The notes: generated by a model from the sequence alone, not told the origin. Positions 45,121 through 58,209 are shown, numbered from the stretch's first letter. The stretch: 64,000 bases of DNA from Desertifilum tharense IPPAS B-1220 (GCF_001746915.1 NZ_MJGC01000039.1:53566-117565); one strand, 5' to 3'. Numbers and translations: made by a program.

Positions 45121-45355
45121 TCGATCTCTCCTCAAAATTAAAGCGAATCGCTTCTTAAGGGTCGATTTGACACCCTTGTTCTGATCTAGAATAAGCTGAA
45201 AAACCCGTAAGTTTTCCCGGCTCAATCTATTCAGCGATGGGTCGCTTCTTTTGAACTGAAAAGATGAGGCGAACGTTAGCCAGCTAACCCCTTGATGGCT
45301 CTGCGTGCGGTGAGAGCGGGAAGGCTTGGGGTAAATCTCCCCTTCACGAGGCTAC

Positions 45356-46666
45356 CTAAGCATCGTCAGTTCGATTTTCAATTCTCAAGCGTACGGAGTC
45401 GGCGTGGGAGTTTAACCCCTCAGTCTCCGCTAAGGTAATAATGGCATTCCCCATCTTGTTGAGGGCAGTTGGAGAATACTGGATCAAGCTGGAGTGTTTG
45501 AGGAAGGTTTCTACACCCAAGGCAGAGGCGTAACGAGCTGCGCCAGAGGTGGGTAGGGTATGGTTAGGGCCGGCTAGATAGTCGCCGACGGCTTCTGGGG
45601 TGGAGTAACCCAGGAAAATTGCTCCGGCATGGCGAATTTGATTCACCAGATCCCACGGTTCAGTAATTTCGAGTTCGAGGTGTTCTGGCGCAAACTGATT
45701 GGACAGTTCGGCGGCTTCTGCTAGGGAACTGACGACAACCACCAGACCGTAATGGGCGATCGCTTTTTCGGTCAGGAGTCGGCGGGGATGGTTGACCAGT
45801 TGGCGCTCGACTTCGGCGGCGACTTTCCGCGCTAGGGCGGAGTCTGGGGTGAGTAAGATGGCGGCAGCCAAGGGGTCATGCTCGGCTTGAGCGAGCATAT
45901 CGGTGGCTACATGGATGGGGTTCGCGCCGCTATCGGCAATAATTAAGACTTCCGAAGGGCCGGCTAGGGAGTCAATGCCGACGGTGCCGTAGACGAGTTT
46001 TTTCGCCAGGGTGACATAAATGTTACCTGGCCCGGTGATAACATCTACCTTGGGGATGGTTTCGGTGCCGTAGGCCAGGGCCGCGATCGCTTGAGCGCCC
46101 CCAACCCGATAAATTTCTTGAATGCCTGCCTCTTGAGCGGCGACGAGGACAGCCGGGTTAATCCCCTTTTCGCTACCGGGTGGCGTTACCATCGCAATTC
46201 GGGGAACGCCTGCGACCTTGGCGGGAATGGCATTCATTAGGACGGTACTCGGATAAGCGGCTCGACCGCCAGGGATGTAAATTCCCGCTCGATCGACTGG
46301 CGTATACCGCTTACCCAACACAATATCATCGGTGCCAAACTGAACCCAAGATTTCGGGACGCGTTGGCGGTGAAAGGCTTCGATTTGACGACAAGCGAGT
46401 TGAATCGCATCCAGTAAGTCTTTGTTGACTTGTTGGTAAGCCGCGTCGAGTTCTGAACCGCTAACGCGCAATTCTTCGACTTTTAGCGTTTTTTGGTCAA
46501 ATTCGGCTGTGTAGTGCAGTAAGGCGCGATCGCCTTGTCGTTTCACCGTCTGAAGCACTTCCCGAACGGTCGCTTCCTTGTGCACGACTTGCTCGTCTTG
46601 GGTGCGATCGCAGATGCGCCGCAGTTCAGCTTCTGCATCAGCCCGCTGAGTAATGATTCGCAGCAT
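45356..46666 (-). CDS. hisD: Histidinol dehydrogenase
   Basis: 436 aa. Catalyses the last two NAD-dependent steps of histidine biosynthesis, histidinol to histidine. Signatures are DRAGIYIPGGRAAYPSTVLM (about 120-140), VTGPGNIYVTLAKKLVYG (about 208), SLAGPSEVLIIAD (about 232) and QAEHDPLAAAILL (about 258) with the zinc-ligand His. The remaining his genes are not in the window. The gene is divergent from rpsT. Confidence 0.96.
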   Translation of the reverse strand: MLRIITQRADAEAELRRICDRTQDEQVVHKEATVREVLQTVKRQGDRALLHYTAEFDQKTLKVEELRVSGSELDAAYQQVNKDLLDAIQLACRQIEAFHRQRVPKSWVQFGTDDIVLGKRYTPVDRAGIYIPGGRAAYPSTVLMNAIPAKVAGVPRIAMVTPPGSEKGINPAVLVAAQEAGIQEIYRVGGAQAIAALAYGTETIPKVDVITGPGNIYVTLAKKLVYGTVGIDSLAGPSEVLIIADSGANPIHVATDMLAQAEHDPLAAAILLTPDSALARKVAAEVERQLVNHPRRLLTEKAIAHYGLVVVVSSLAEAAELSNQFAPEHLELEITEPWDLVNQIRHAGAIFLGYSTPEAVGDYLAGPNHTLPTSGAARYASALGVETFLKHSSLIQYSPTALNKMGNAIITLAETEGLNSHADSVRLRIENRTDDA

Positions 46667-46886
46667 GGATAGGACAATGGCCTTTCTAGGAATAAACCGT
46701 TGGCGGACGGATCTTCAGACACCCTGGGCTAAATCAGCTACCAGGCTAACCCGTACTCGCTTCTCTAGCTTAACGTGGATTTTCGTGTTTCAGCTAATCT
46801 CATTGCAGATCAACAAATGTTATATTAAACGATCTGATGCTATGTGCATCACCATCAACCTAAAAGCGATTATTTCTAGTTGAGCC

Positions 46887-47192
46887 GTGCCTAATATTAA
46901 GTCTGCCGTTAAACGCGTTCAGATTGCTGAACGAAATCGTCTCCGCAATAAAGCTTATAAGTCTAGCGTCAGAACGCTGATGAAGAAGTTTTTTGCGGCT
47001 TTAGACACCTATGCGGCTTCTCAAAGCCCAGAAGCCAAGCAAGAGGTACAAACTCTCATGTCCGATACCTACAGCCGCATTGACAAGGCGGTCAAGCGGG
47101 GTGTTTTTCACTCTAACAATGGCGCTCGCAAAAAAGCCCGTTTGGCCAAAGCGCTTAAAAAAGTGGAAGCGCCCGTGTCAACAGCTTCCTGA
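46887..47192 (+). CDS. rpsT: 30S ribosomal protein S20
   Basis: 101 aa, beginning with GTG at 46887 ([21 protein letters not shown]). S20 binds 16S rRNA; the three basic helices are visible, and the C-terminal tail is slightly longer than in most bacteria. The start context has no strong Shine-Dalgarno. Upstream of tatD-rpoB-rpoC1-rpoC2, the usual cyanobacterial gene order. Confidence 0.95.
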   Translation: MPNIKSAVKRVQIAERNRLRNKAYKSSVRTLMKKFFAALDTYAASQSPEAKQEVQTLMSDTYSRIDKAVKRGVFHSNNGARKKARLAKALKKVEAPVSTAS

Positions 47193-47375
47193 GCGTTCTC
47201 AAGGGCGATCGCCACTTGGGGGCGTCCAGAAAACGCCGGAATGCTGCGGCTTAACCAATCGAGCCGCCGTTTGCAAGAGAGGGAGGAGAGAACCTCACTC
47301 AATGGGGTTCGCAAACTCGCCTGAACGCCCACACTGTACTGCTTGCAGTCGGTGTGGGAGAATGCAGCCAACGCT
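47192..47375 (+). ncRNA. Structured RNA-like element (HEARO/omega-RNA-like)
   Basis: About 184 nt between rpsT and tatD can fold as a closed structure. Outer stem AGCGTT (47192-47197) / AACGCT (47370-47375); inner stems GGCT-N9-GAGCC (about 47250-47270), GTTTGC / GCAAAC closing GAACC / GGGTTC (47271-47317), and CCCACACTG / CGGTGTGGG near the 3' end. The word GGGTTCGCAAACTCGCCTGA and the following CCCACACTG hairpin resemble, from memory, the HEARO RNAs associated with IscB nucleases, many of which occur without the nuclease gene. No iscB is near. Alternatively it is an unrelated repeat or leader of tatD-rpoB. Confidence 0.4.
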
Positions 47376-47399
47376 TAGAAGAACTCCTCAAATTCTCTC

Positions 47400-48227
47400 A
47401 TGCAACTGATTGATACTCACGTCCATGTCAATTTTTCGACGTTTGAGTCGGATCTAGAAGCAACGCGCGATCGCTGGCAAGCTGCCGGAGTCGTGCAGCT
47501 CGTTCATTCTTGCGTGACCCCAGATGAGTATCCCAGCCTAGCCGCATTAGCCGATCGCTTTCGCGAATTATATTTTGCTGTGGGACTGCACCCGCTAGAG
47601 GCCGATCGATGGACGCCGGAATTAGCCCATCAACTTCGCCAACTGGCTCAATCTCATCCGAAGATTGTCGCAATTGGCGAAACTGGGCTAGACTTTTATA
47701 AAGCGGACAATCGTTCGCAACAGCAGCAGGCATTTTGGGCGCAGTTAGAAATGGCCCATGCCCTCCAGAAGCCGGTTATTATTCACTGTCGAGATGCAGC
47801 CGCAGCCTTAGCCGATCAACTCCGTAATTTTTGGGATAGGATTGGAGAGGTGCGGGGCGTGATGCATTGCTGGGGAGGAGAACCTCAAGAAACGCAGTGG
47901 TTTTTAGATTTGGGTTTTTACATTAGTTTTAGCGGTACAGTCACCTTCAAAAAGGCGACTCAGATTCAGGAATCCTGTCAAATCTGTCCGAGCGATCGCC
48001 TCTTAATTGAAACTGATTGCCCCTTTCTTGCTCCGGTTCCCAAACGCGGCAAACGCAACGAACCCGCCTACGTCCGCCATGTGGCCGAACAAGTGGCTCA
48101 TCTGCGCGGAGTCTCCTTAGAAACGTTAGCTCGGCAAACCACAGAAAACGCTCGCTCGTTGTTTGGCTTACCTCAGCTAACGCTCTCAGATTCGCCCTTA
48201 TTGGCCCAGTCTTGGACAAAGGAGTAA
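47400..48227 (+). CDS. tatD: TatD-family metal-dependent DNase
   Basis: 275 aa, TIM-barrel hydrolase. Metal ligands are in DTHVHVN (residues 4-10), GETGLDFYK (about 92-100), IHCRDA (about 125), MHCWGG (about 155) and [10 protein letters not shown] (about 200). TatD proteins act as 3'-5' exonucleases on DNA/RNA in repair or RNA turnover; the cellular role here is inferred from the family. It lies upstream of rpoB on the same strand with about 290 bp between. Confidence 0.93.
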   Translation: MQLIDTHVHVNFSTFESDLEATRDRWQAAGVVQLVHSCVTPDEYPSLAALADRFRELYFAVGLHPLEADRWTPELAHQLRQLAQSHPKIVAIGETGLDFYKADNRSQQQQAFWAQLEMAHALQKPVIIHCRDAAAALADQLRNFWDRIGEVRGVMHCWGGEPQETQWFLDLGFYISFSGTVTFKKATQIQESCQICPSDRLLIETDCPFLAPVPKRGKRNEPAYVRHVAEQVAHLRGVSLETLARQTTENARSLFGLPQLTLSDSPLLAQSWTKE

Positions 48228-48514
48228 AAATAAATTATAATAGTGGATTGCCGTTATGCGTGGATGTCCCTCAGACCGTTTCGAGTCGCACGACCCAGCC
48301 ATTGACGGTCAACAATCTCCTCGCCGAACCCCATCCCAAGATGAGGCAGCCCAACCGAAAAATTGATAGCACTCGTTACCTTGGAGCAATCCAATCACAA
48401 TTTGATAAACCAAAATGGGGAATGGAAGATAGGGACTTGGCTGCGGCCGTCCCCATCCCAAATTCCCTATTTTGCCGATGAATATTGTTACCCAGCCTGG
48501 AAACAAAATTTCTT

Positions 48515-51500
48515 ATGAATCAGACGACCATTCCTGCACCCGTGCAACACATGTTGCCAGACCTCGTCGAGATTCAGCGGGCAAGCTTCCGCTGGTTTCT
48601 AGAAGAAGGACTGATCGAGGAGCTAGATAGTTTTTCTCCCATATCCGACTACACGGGCAAGCTAGAGTTACATTTTATTGGCAAAGACTACAAACTCAAG
48701 CGTCCGAAGTACGAAGTTGACGAAGCGAAACGGCGGGATGCTACCTACGCCGTGCAAATGTACGTGCCGACTCGTCTGATTAACAAAGAAGCGGGTACCA
48801 TGATCGAGCAAGAAGTCTTCATCGGCGAACTGCCGTTGATGACCGATCGCGGCACCTTTATCATTAACGGCGCAGAGCGCGTGATCGTCAACCAAATCGT
48901 GCGATCGCCCGGAGTCTATTACAAATCCGAAACCGACAAAAACGGTCGCCGCACCTACAACGCCTCCTTAATTCCCAACCGAGGCGCGTGGCTAAAATTT
49001 GAAACCGACAAAAACGATCTAGTCTGGGTGCGGATCGACAAAACCCGCAAACTCTCCGCCCAAGTCCTGCTTAAAGCCTTGGGACTGAGTACCAACGAAA
49101 TTCTCGACGCCCTCCGCCACCCCGACTACTTCCAAAAAACCATCGACAAAGAAGGCGACTACTCCGACGAAGACGCCTTAATGGAACTGTACCGCAAATT
49201 GCGACCGGGCGAACCCCCCACCGTCACCGGCGGCGCGCAGTTACTCGAATCGCGCTTTTTTGACCCCAAACGGTACGACCTCGGCAAAGTTGGGCGATAC
49301 AAACTCAACAAAAAATTGCACCTCAACGTTCCGGAAACCAAACGCGTCCTCACCCCAGAAGACATCCTCTCGGCGATCGATTACCTGATCAACCTGGAAT
49401 ACGATATCGGCAGCATCGATGATATCGACCACTTGGGGAACCGTCGCGTCCGTTCCGTAGGCGAACTCCTGCAAAACCAAGTCCGCGTTGGCTTAAACCG
49501 TCTAGAACGGATTATCCGCGAACGGATGACCGTTTCCGACGCCGAACATCTCACCCCCACCTCCCTGGTTAACCCCAAACCCTTAGTAGCAGCCATTAAG
49601 GAATTCTTTGGTTCATCGCAACTGTCCCAGTTCATGGATCAAACCAACCCCTTAGCGGAATTAACCCACAAACGCCGCCTCTCAGCCCTAGGACCGGGCG
49701 GTCTCACGCGGGAACGGGCCGGGTTTGCCGTCCGCGACATTCACCCCTCCCACTACGGGCGGATTTGTCCGATTGAAACCCCTGAAGGACCTAACGCCGG
49801 GTTAATTGGTTCCTTGGCAACTCATGCCCGCGTTAACCAGTATGGGTTTATCGAAACCCCATTTTATCCGGTGGAAACGGGTCGCGTTCTGCGCGATCGC
49901 CTTCCCGCCTACATGACCGCAGACGAAGAAGACGACCTGCGCGTTGCCCCTGGCGACATCCCCACCGACGAAGCGGGGAAAATCTTGGGCGACATCATCC
50001 CCGTTCGCTACCGTCAGGAATTCACCACTACCAGCCCCGACCAAGTGGACTATGTGGCAGTTTCCCCGGTACAAATTATCTCCGTTGCCACCTCCTTGAT
50101 CCCCTTCCTGGAGCATGACGACGCTAACCGGGCGCTGATGGGTTCTAACATGCAACGTCAAGCCGTTCCCCTGCTCAAGCCCGAACGCCCCCTCGTGGGA
50201 ACCGGACTAGAGGCCCAAGCAGCCAGAGACTCCGGGATGGTGATTATCTCTAAATACGACGGCGAAGTCACCTACGTGGATGCGACGCAAATTCGCGTCA
50301 GAACGGCACGCAAAGACGACGAAACCCCCTCAGCCGCCCCGGAAGAAATCGCTTATGAAGTCCAGAAGTATCAGCGCTCAAACCAAGATACCTGCTTGAA
50401 CCAACGCCCCATTGTTCGCGTTGGCGACAAAGTGAAATCGGGTCAAGTGCTGGCGGATGGTTCGGCGACTGAAGGCGGAGAACTCGCCCTCGGCCAAAAC
50501 ATCCTGGTCGCCTATATGCCTTGGGAAGGCTACAACTACGAAGACGCGATTTTGATTTCCGAACGGTTGGTGTATGACGATATCTACACCTCCATTCACA
50601 TCGAGAAGTACGAAATCGAAGCGCGTCAAACCAAACTCGGCCCTGAAGAAATTACCCGCGAAATTCCCAACGTCGGGGAAGACGCCTTGCGACAACTCGA
50701 TGAAGATGGCATTATCCGCATCGGGGCTTGGGTAGAAGCGGGCGACATCTTGGTGGGGAAAGTCACCCCTAAAGGTGAATCGGATCAGCCCCCAGAAGAA
50801 AAACTCCTGCGAGCCATCTTCGGGGAAAAAGCCAGAGACGTGCGCGATAACAGCTTGCGCGTTCCCAACGGCGAAAAAGGTCGCGTTGTTGACGTGCGGG
50901 TGTTTACTCGCGAACAAGGCGACGAACTGCCCCCCGGTGCCAACATGGTCGTCCGCGTCTATGTGGCTCAGAAGCGGAAAATCCAAGTTGGGGATAAAAT
51001 GGCGGGTCGCCACGGTAATAAGGGGATTATCTCTCGGATTCTGCCGATTGAAGATATGCCTTACTTACCCGATGGCAGACCTGTGGATATCGTCCTCAAC
51101 CCCCTGGGCGTCCCTTCGCGGATGAACGTCGGTCAAGTCTTTGAATGTCTCTTGGGCTGGGCGGGCGAAAATCTGGAAAAACGCTTTAAGGTGGTGCCGT
51201 TTGATGAAATGCACGGCGACCAAATGTCCCGCGAAACCGTGCATGGCAAGCTTCAAGAGGCTGCTGATGAAACGGGTTATGACTGGTTATTTAACTCCGA
51301 TCATCCCGGTAAAACCCAAGTGTTTGACGGCCGCACGGGGGAACCCTTCGATCGACCCGTAACCGTGGGTAAAGCTTATATGCTGAAACTGGTTCACTTG
51401 GTTGACGATAAGATTCACGCCCGTTCCACTGGTCCTTACTCGCTGGTTACGCAGCAACCCTTGGGCGGTAAAGCCCAACAAGGCGGACAGCGCTTTGGAG

Positions 51501-51847
51501 AAATGGAAGTTTGGGCCCTAGAAGCGTTTGGGGCAGCTTATACCCTGCAAGAGTTATTGACGGTGAAATCCGACGATATGCAAGGACGCAACGAAGCCTT
51601 AAATGCCATTGTTAAAGGGAAGGCGATTCCCCGTCCGGGAACGCCCGAATCCTTTAAGGTGTTGATGCGCGAATTGCAGTCGCTGTGTCTGGATATTGCC
51701 GTTCATAAGGTGGAAACGCGGGAAGATGGTACCGCCGGAGATGTGGAAGTCGATTTGATGGCTGACGTGAACTCTCGGCGATCGCCAAACCGTCCCACCT
51801 ACGAATCCATTACCCCAGAAGAGTTAGGCGTCGAAGACGAAGACTAA
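48515..51847 (+). CDS. rpoB: RNA polymerase subunit beta
   Basis: 1110 aa from the ATG at 48515 ([21 protein letters not shown]); the frame is open from 48485. Catalytic core subunit of RNA polymerase. Hallmarks are [20 protein letters not shown] with the rifampicin-region residues, [20 protein letters not shown], and [15 protein letters not shown] near residue 840. A stem-loop (GGGAC / GTCCC, 48432-48453) precedes the start and may influence expression. Confidence 0.98.
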   Translation: MNQTTIPAPVQHMLPDLVEIQRASFRWFLEEGLIEELDSFSPISDYTGKLELHFIGKDYKLKRPKYEVDEAKRRDATYAVQMYVPTRLINKEAGTMIEQEVFIGELPLMTDRGTFIINGAERVIVNQIVRSPGVYYKSETDKNGRRTYNASLIPNRGAWLKFETDKNDLVWVRIDKTRKLSAQVLLKALGLSTNEILDALRHPDYFQKTIDKEGDYSDEDALMELYRKLRPGEPPTVTGGAQLLESRFFDPKRYDLGKVGRYKLNKKLHLNVPETKRVLTPEDILSAIDYLINLEYDIGSIDDIDHLGNRRVRSVGELLQNQVRVGLNRLERIIRERMTVSDAEHLTPTSLVNPKPLVAAIKEFFGSSQLSQFMDQTNPLAELTHKRRLSALGPGGLTRERAGFAVRDIHPSHYGRICPIETPEGPNAGLIGSLATHARVNQYGFIETPFYPVETGRVLRDRLPAYMTADEEDDLRVAPGDIPTDEAGKILGDIIPVRYRQEFTTTSPDQVDYVAVSPVQIISVATSLIPFLEHDDANRALMGSNMQRQAVPLLKPERPLVGTGLEAQAARDSGMVIISKYDGEVTYVDATQIRVRTARKDDETPSAAPEEIAYEVQKYQRSNQDTCLNQRPIVRVGDKVKSGQVLADGSATEGGELALGQNILVAYMPWEGYNYEDAILISERLVYDDIYTSIHIEKYEIEARQTKLGPEEITREIPNVGEDALRQLDEDGIIRIGAWVEAGDILVGKVTPKGESDQPPEEKLLRAIFGEKARDVRDNSLRVPNGEKGRVVDVRVFTREQGDELPPGANMVVRVYVAQKRKIQVGDKMAGRHGNKGIISRILPIEDMPYLPDGRPVDIVLNPLGVPSRMNVGQVFECLLGWAGENLEKRFKVVPFDEMHGDQMSRETVHGKLQEAADETGYDWLFNSDHPGKTQVFDGRTGEPFDRPVTVGKAYMLKLVHLVDDKIHARSTGPYSLVTQQPLGGKAQQGGQRFGEMEVWALEAFGAAYTLQELLTVKSDDMQGRNEALNAIVKGKAIPRPGTPESFKVLMRELQSLCLDIAVHKVETREDGTAGDVEVDLMADVNSRRSPNRPTYESITPEELGVEDED

Positions 51848-51861
51848 GCGCATGACAACCT

Positions 51862-51886
51862 CAAGGGGGATAATAACTCCCCCTTG
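51862..51886 (+). other. Hairpin between rpoB and rpoC1
   Basis: A perfect 9-bp stem CAAGGGGGA / TCCCCCTTG with a 7-nt loop lies 15 bp after the rpoB stop. No U-run follows, so it is more likely an RNA-processing or stability element, or a partial attenuator, than a full terminator. Confidence 0.6.
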
Positions 51887-51983
51887 CCTCTACCCGTTTG
51901 CTCATTGACGACCGCCCGCGCCTAAGTCTCCTTTCCTTTGAGTCAGAGCGTTCCCCAACAGCAAGAGTGAATTGAGAATTTCC

Positions 51984-53858
51984 ATGAGAAATCAGCTAGA
52001 ACAGCGTTTCGACTATGTAAAAATTGGTATTGCCTCTCCGGAGCGAATTCGGCAGTGGGGAGAAAGAACCCTTCCCAACGGTACGGTTGTGGGAGAAGTG
52101 ACTAAACCGGAAACCATTAACTACCGGACTTTAAAGCCGGAAATGGACGGTTTATTTTGCGAACGCATCTTTGGCCCGGCGAAAGATTGGGAATGCCATT
52201 GCGGCAAGTATAAGCGGGTCAGACACCGAGGAATTGTCTGCGAACGCTGCGGCGTTGAAGTCACTGAATCGCGGGTGCGGCGTCACCGCATGGGCTATAT
52301 TAAGCTGGCCGCACCTGTCACCCATGTTTGGTACCTCAAAGGCATTCCAAGTTATATGTCGATTCTGCTAGATATGCCCCTGCGGGATGTCGAGCAAATC
52401 GTATACTTTAACGCCTATGTGGTCTTGAATCCGGGCAATGTCTCGGATCTAAGCTACAAGCAACTGCTCAACGAAGACCAATGGATGGAAATTGAGGATC
52501 AGCTTTATAGCGAAGATTCTCAAATGGAAGGGGTCGAAGTTGGCATTGGTGCTGAAGCGTTAGAACGCCTGCTGGCCGATATTAATTTAGAGGAAGAAGC
52601 AGAAAAGCTACGCGAAGAAATCGGCACGGCAAAAGGACAGAAACGCGCCAAGTTGATCAAACGCTTGCGCGTAATCGACAACTTTGTGGCCACAGGTGCG
52701 AAACCGGAATGGATGGTGCTGAATGTTCTGCCCGTCATTCCCCCCGACTTGCGCCCAATGGTACAGCTTGATGGCGGTCGGTTTGCCACTAGCGACTTAA
52801 ATGACCTCTACCGTCGCGTTATTAACCGGAATAATCGTCTGGCCCGACTTCAGGAAATTCTCGCCCCCGAAATTATCGTCCGCAACGAAAAGCGGATGCT
52901 GCAAGAAGCCGTTGATGCTTTGATTGATAACGGTCGTCGGGGCCGAACTGTGGTGGGGGCAAACAACCGCCCGCTGAAGTCGCTCTCCGATATTATCGAA
53001 GGGAAGCAAGGTCGTTTCCGGCAAAACCTGCTCGGAAAACGGGTAGACTACTCCGGTCGTTCAGTAATTGTCGTGGGGCCAAAGCTGAAAATTCATCAGT
53101 GCGGTTTGCCTCGCGAAATGGCGATTGAACTGTTTCAGCCGTTTGTGATTCATCGCTTAATCCGTCAAGGATTGGTCAATAATATCAAGGCCGCCAAGAA
53201 GTTAATTCAACGGGGCGATTCGAGCGTCTGGGATGTTCTAGAAGAGGTCATTGAAGGACACCCCGTGATGCTGAACCGCGCGCCGACGCTTCACCGTTTG
53301 GGGATTCAAGCGTTTGAACCCATTCTGGTAGAAGGCCGTGCGATTCAATTGCATCCCCTAGTTTGTCCGGCATTTAACGCGGACTTCGACGGCGACCAAA
53401 TGGCGGTTCACGTTCCCTTATCGCTAGAAGCCCAGGCCGAAGCGAGATTGCTGATGTTGGCCTCGAATAATATTCTGTCTCCGGCAACCGGGCGACCGAT
53501 TGTTATGCCAAGCCAAGATATGGTTTTGGGCTGTTATTACTTGACCGCAGAAAACCAGAAGGCAGAAAGAGGGATTAATCGCTATTTTGCCTCGCTAGAT
53601 GATGCGATCGTGGCTTACGAACAGCAACAAGTGGATTTACACGCCTATATCTGGGTGCGCTTTGATGGTCAGGTTGAATCGGATGAGGCGGATTTGAACC
53701 CTTTACAAACCGAAGAGTTAGGCGATGGGACGGTGACAAAAATCTATAAATACCGTCGCCGTCGCGAAGATGCAGAGGGAAATTTAATTTCTCAGTATAT
53801 TCGGACAACGCCTGGACGGATTATTTTCAACAAGACGATTCAAGACGCCCTTGCCTAA
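51984..53858 (+). CDS. rpoC1: RNA polymerase subunit gamma (beta' N-terminal part)
   Basis: 624 aa from the ATG at 51984 ([15 protein letters not shown]). The split of beta' into RpoC1 and RpoC2 is a hallmark of cyanobacteria and plastids. The zinc-binding [19 protein letters not shown] lies near 70-90, and the active-site [12 protein letters not shown] near 470 binds the catalytic Mg ions. An upstream TTG at 51972 is in frame but less convincing. Confidence 0.98.
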   Translation: MRNQLEQRFDYVKIGIASPERIRQWGERTLPNGTVVGEVTKPETINYRTLKPEMDGLFCERIFGPAKDWECHCGKYKRVRHRGIVCERCGVEVTESRVRRHRMGYIKLAAPVTHVWYLKGIPSYMSILLDMPLRDVEQIVYFNAYVVLNPGNVSDLSYKQLLNEDQWMEIEDQLYSEDSQMEGVEVGIGAEALERLLADINLEEEAEKLREEIGTAKGQKRAKLIKRLRVIDNFVATGAKPEWMVLNVLPVIPPDLRPMVQLDGGRFATSDLNDLYRRVINRNNRLARLQEILAPEIIVRNEKRMLQEAVDALIDNGRRGRTVVGANNRPLKSLSDIIEGKQGRFRQNLLGKRVDYSGRSVIVVGPKLKIHQCGLPREMAIELFQPFVIHRLIRQGLVNNIKAAKKLIQRGDSSVWDVLEEVIEGHPVMLNRAPTLHRLGIQAFEPILVEGRAIQLHPLVCPAFNADFDGDQMAVHVPLSLEAQAEARLLMLASNNILSPATGRPIVMPSQDMVLGCYYLTAENQKAERGINRYFASLDDAIVAYEQQQVDLHAYIWVRFDGQVESDEADLNPLQTEELGDGTVTKIYKYRRRREDAEGNLISQYIRTTPGRIIFNKTIQDALA

Positions 53859-54096
53859 CCGGGCAAGCGATGGGTAAGGCAACCGACCGATTAATTTAGG
53901 GGGTTGCCTCCAGAATCGCTCTTTTCTGCAACCGGATGGCGATTCGACCAGAGCGATCCTTTCAGGAATCGAGCTGAACAACTCGTCGTCGCTCATCCTT
54001 GAATCGTCAAGCAGCCCCAAGCGCAGCAGGCTGCAAGGGTACCTATAGATCGAGCGCGCTTCCCAAGAGTGCCAATTGACAACGGATTACAGACAA

Positions 54097-57000
54097 ATGA
54101 CAGATAAACTGATTTTTCGGAATCGGGTCGTTGATAAAGGTCAACTGAAGAAGCTAATCGCCTGGGCTTTTACCCATTATGGAACGGCACGGACTGCCCA
54201 AATGGCAGACGACCTCAAAGAGTTGGGTTTCCACTATGCAACGAGAGCCGGCGTTTCGATTAGCGTTGATGACTTGCAGGTGCCGCCGTCTAAACGGCAG
54301 TTGCTAGAAGCGGCTGAAGCTCAAATTCGGACAACAGAAGCGCGGTATACGCGAGGCGAAATTACTGAGGTTGAGCGGTTCCAACGGGTTATTGATACTT
54401 GGAATAGTACCAGCGAAGCGCTCAAAGATGAAGTGGTGCGCTATTTCCGGGCAACCGATCCGCTGAACTCTGTGTACATGATGGCATTTTCTGGGGCGCG
54501 AGGCAATATTTCCCAGGTGCGGCAGTTGGTGGGGATGCGCGGCTTGATGGCTGACCCTCAAGGGGAAATTATTGACTTACCGATTAAGACGAATTTCCGG
54601 GAAGGGCTAACCGTTACGGAGTATATTATTTCTTCTTACGGGGCCCGCAAGGGGTTGGTCGATACGGCGCTGAGAACGGCGGATTCGGGTTACTTGACGC
54701 GGCGTTTGGTGGATGTTTCCCAGGATGTGATTATTCGGGAAATTGACTGCGGGACAACGCGCGGAATTCCGGTACAGCCGATGCGCGATGGCGATCGCGT
54801 TTTGATTCCCCTCAAAGACCGCCTGTTAGGTCGCGTTTTAGCTGAAGATGCCATCGATCCGCGCACGGGCGAAGTTTTGAGCGCTGAGATTGATGGAGTG
54901 ACAGTCGTTGCCAGACGCAATCAAGATATTTGCGATGAGTTGGCGATCGCGATTGGTCAAGCGGGGATTGAGCAAGTGATGGTGCGATCGCCCCTGACTT
55001 GCGAAGCCGCGCGTTCGGTCTGCCAGCACTGCTATGGCTGGAGTTTGGCTCACGCCAAGATGGTTGATTTAGGCGAAGCCGTCGGCATTATCGCCGCTCA
55101 ATCGATTGGCGAACCCGGTACCCAGCTCACCATGCGGACGTTCCACACGGGAGGCGTTTTCGCCGGGGCCGCGCGGCAAATCCTCGCCCCCTGTAATGGC
55201 ACCATTCGCTTTGAAAAACTGAAAACTCGCAAAGTCCGCAACGTGCGCGGCGAGGAAGAATTATTTGTCGATTCGGCAGGGGCCAAGCTGATCTTGATGG
55301 TGAGCGAATCCTCTGGAACCGCTACCACTAAAGGCGCAAGCGATCCCGCCGACGGCAAACTCTCCACCGTGAACCGCCACGAAATTCCCATCCCAATGGG
55401 GGCAACCCTGCTCGTCAAAGATGGTAGCGAAGTCACCGCCGGTCAATTGCTCGTCAACGTGCCGTCCTCTAGCCGGAACGTACAGCGGAGTACCGAAAAA
55501 GCGACGAAAGACGTGGCCACAGACTTGGCTGGAGAAGTCCAATTTGCGGATATTCTGCCAGAAGAAAAACGCGATCGCCAAGGCAACACCACCCGGATTG
55601 CACGCGGCGGCGGCTTGATCTGGATTCTCTCTGGGGAAGTCTACAACCTGCCCCCAGGAGCCGAACCCGTCGTTAAAAACGGCTCAAAAGTAGAAACCAA
55701 CTCCGTTATAGCTGAGACCAACATCCGTACCGAACACGGTGGGATTGTCCGTCTGTTAGGAGAACCCGAACCCGGTAAGAGCGGCCGCGAAATCGAAATT
55801 ATCACCGCTAGCGTTCTGCTCGATCAAGCCCGCGTTGAAGTTAGCTCCACCCAAGGCAAAGAGCAATACATTATTGTCTCCTCTGACAATCAGCGCTTCT
55901 CCTTAAAAGCCACTCCCGGCACCAAAGTCACCAACAACCAAGTGGTGGCGGAACTGATTGACGATACCTACCGCACCAGCACGGGCGGCATCATCAAATA
56001 TGCCGGAGTAGAAGCCAAACGCGGCAAAGCCAAACAGGGTTATGAAGTTACCCAAGGCGGTACCCTGCTGTGGATTCCCGAAGAAAGCCACGAAGTTAAC
56101 AAGGACATCTCCTTGTTGATGGTAGAAGACGGGCAATTTGTCGAAGCCGGAACCGAAGTGGTGAAAGACATCTTCTGCCAAAGCAGCGGCGTTGTTGAAG
56201 TAACCCAGAAAAACGATATTCTTCGGGAAATCGTGATCAAACCGGGCGACCTGCACATGATCGAACCGGGCGATCAAAACATTCCCAAGGAAGAAAGCAT
56301 CATTCATCCAGGTGAAGAAGTCCTCAGCGGCATTACCTTCAACGAACTGCGCTACGTGGAATCGGTCGAAACCCCAGAAGGCCCGGCCATCCTCTTCCGA
56401 CCCGTCACGGAGTTCCACGTTCCCGACGAACCGAGCGTTCCTTCTCAAGAATCGTCTCAAGACAACGGCGGTTTAATTCGCCTGCGATCCGTTCAGCGCC
56501 TCTCTTATAAAGATGGCGAGCGCGTCAAATCCGTAGAAGGGTTAGAACTCCTACGGACGCAACTGGTTCTAGAACTCGATAAAACGGCTTTAAACGAAAC
56601 CGGAGAAGGAGAGACAGAACGGGCGGTTCCAGCAACCACCAAAGAGTCTCGCTCCTCCATCGACTTAGCCGCAGACATTGAACTGATTCCCGATCCAGAC
56701 GATCCGGACAGCCGTCGCTTGCAGTTGGTGATTTTAGAATCGCTGATTATTCGTCGCGATGTCGCTGCTGACCCCACCCAAGGCAGCACCAACACCCGCC
56801 TGCTGGTCAGCGATGGCGAACAAATCGATCCGGGTGCTGTGGTTGCTCGTACCGAAATCCTGTGTAAGGAAGCGGGCGAAGTGCGCGGGATTAAAGAAGG
56901 GGGCGAAGCCGTTCGTCGGGTTCTGATCGTTCGCAGCGCCGATTTGATTACCATTGACACCCAAGGCAACAAACCGACGGCCAACAAGGGCGACCTATTA

Positions 57001-58209
57001 GTCGCTGGCTTAAATGAAGTGGCACCAGGCGTTAGCCTATCGGAATCCGGTCTAGTGGTGAAGGTTGAAGACAACCAAGTGACGCTGCGGATTGCACGTC
57101 CTTACCGCGTGTCGCCTGGAGCCATCCTACATATTGATGATGGCGACTTGGTACAGCGGGGCGATAACCTGGTGTTGCTGGTGTTTGAACGGGCGAAAAC
57201 CGGGGACATCATCCAAGGTTTGCCTCGGATTGAAGAACTGCTAGAAGCTCGCAAACCCAAGGAAGCTTGCGTTTTGGCAGAGCGTCCGGGGGTTGCTCAA
57301 GTCATCTACAGCGAAGACGAAAGCGTCTCGGTGAAGGTGATGGAAGAAGACGGGACGCTGACCGATTATCCGCTAACACCGGGACAAAATGCGATCTTGC
57401 TCGATGGGTCGCAAGTGGCGGCGGCACAACCGCTATCGGATGGCCCAGCAAACCCGCACCAAATTCTGGAAGTCTTCTTCCGCCTGCATCACTCAATGGG
57501 CCAAAGCGACCATGAGGCAGCCTTAGCCGGGTTGCAACAGGTGCAAACCTTCTTGGTTAACGAGGTGCAATCGGTTTATCAATCGCAAGGGATTGATATT
57601 TCCGATAAACACATTGAGGTGATTGTCCGCCAGATGACTTCTAAGGCGCGGGTGGATGATGGGGGCGATACCACGATGCTTCCGGGCGAACTAGTGGAAC
57701 TCTACCAGGTTCAGCAGGTGAATGAAGCAATGGCGATTACTGGAGGTGCGCCTGCCAGTTACGAACCCGTGCTGTTAGGGATTACGAAGGCGTCCTTGAA
57801 TACGGATAGCTTTATCTCGGCGGCGAGTTTCCAAGAAACAACGCGGGTACTGACGGAAGCGGCAATTGAAGGTAAGTCGGATTGGTTGCGCGGTCTGAAG
57901 GAAAACGTGATCATCGGACGCTTGATTCCTGCGGGAACGGGCTTCAATGCTTACGAAGAACCGGCTCCAACGCTGGATGATATGGGTGGGGATTATCCCG
58001 GCTTTAATGAGTATGAGGACGATCTCAAGGATGTAGTGCTTGACGATCGCACCGCTCGTTCCTATCGTCTAGATGGCGGTTTCGATAACTTCGCACGCGG
58101 CCCGGTTAATGAGGGTGAATCCTTTGGTCGCGGTCGTCGGGGCGATTCGTTCTTGGATGATGATGACCTGATGATTGATGATGGTGTCGATGAGGATGAT
58201 TTAGAATAA
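54097..58209 (+). CDS. rpoC2: RNA polymerase subunit beta' (C-terminal part)
   Basis: About 1370 aa from the ATG at 54097 ([20 protein letters not shown]); a TTG at 54076 is in frame. It carries the bridge helix/trigger loop region ([18 protein letters not shown] at about 345-362) and a zinc site with [14 protein letters not shown] (about 310). The long central part (about 370-1000) is the repeat-like SI3 insertion typical of cyanobacteria. The C-terminus has a strongly acidic tail ([19 protein letters not shown]). Gap to rpoC1 about 240 bp. Confidence 0.97.
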   Translation: MTDKLIFRNRVVDKGQLKKLIAWAFTHYGTARTAQMADDLKELGFHYATRAGVSISVDDLQVPPSKRQLLEAAEAQIRTTEARYTRGEITEVERFQRVIDTWNSTSEALKDEVVRYFRATDPLNSVYMMAFSGARGNISQVRQLVGMRGLMADPQGEIIDLPIKTNFREGLTVTEYIISSYGARKGLVDTALRTADSGYLTRRLVDVSQDVIIREIDCGTTRGIPVQPMRDGDRVLIPLKDRLLGRVLAEDAIDPRTGEVLSAEIDGVTVVARRNQDICDELAIAIGQAGIEQVMVRSPLTCEAARSVCQHCYGWSLAHAKMVDLGEAVGIIAAQSIGEPGTQLTMRTFHTGGVFAGAARQILAPCNGTIRFEKLKTRKVRNVRGEEELFVDSAGAKLILMVSESSGTATTKGASDPADGKLSTVNRHEIPIPMGATLLVKDGSEVTAGQLLVNVPSSSRNVQRSTEKATKDVATDLAGEVQFADILPEEKRDRQGNTTRIARGGGLIWILSGEVYNLPPGAEPVVKNGSKVETNSVIAETNIRTEHGGIVRLLGEPEPGKSGREIEIITASVLLDQARVEVSSTQGKEQYIIVSSDNQRFSLKATPGTKVTNNQVVAELIDDTYRTSTGGIIKYAGVEAKRGKAKQGYEVTQGGTLLWIPEESHEVNKDISLLMVEDGQFVEAGTEVVKDIFCQSSGVVEVTQKNDILREIVIKPGDLHMIEPGDQNIPKEESIIHPGEEVLSGITFNELRYVESVETPEGPAILFRPVTEFHVPDEPSVPSQESSQDNGGLIRLRSVQRLSYKDGERVKSVEGLELLRTQLVLELDKTALNETGEGETERAVPATTKESRSSIDLAADIELIPDPDDPDSRRLQLVILESLIIRRDVAADPTQGSTNTRLLVSDGEQIDPGAVVARTEILCKEAGEVRGIKEGGEAVRRVLIVRSADLITIDTQGNKPTANKGDLLVAGLNEVAPGVSLSESGLVVKVEDNQVTLRIARPYRVSPGAILHIDDGDLVQRGDNLVLLVFERAKTGDIIQGLPRIEELLEARKPKEACVLAERPGVAQVIYSEDESVSVKVMEEDGTLTDYPLTPGQNAILLDGSQVAAAQPLSDGPANPHQILEVFFRLHHSMGQSDHEAALAGLQQVQTFLVNEVQSVYQSQGIDISDKHIEVIVRQMTSKARVDDGGDTTMLPGELVELYQVQQVNEAMAITGGAPASYEPVLLGITKASLNTDSFISAASFQETTRVLTEAAIEGKSDWLRGLKENVIIGRLIPAGTGFNAYEEPAPTLDDMGGDYPGFNEYEDDLKDVVLDDRTARSYRLDGGFDNFARGPVNEGESFGRGRRGDSFLDDDDLMIDDGVDEDDLE

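Noticed and set aside
50378..51013. 211-aa open frame antisense to rpoB
   Set aside because: It is in antisense to a strongly conserved region of rpoB, with composition that reflects the sense codons, no ribosome-binding site and no recognisable protein features.
55903..56460. 185-aa open frame antisense to rpoC2
   Set aside because: Same reason: a shadow of the GC3-rich sense gene with Phe/His/Asn-rich translation.
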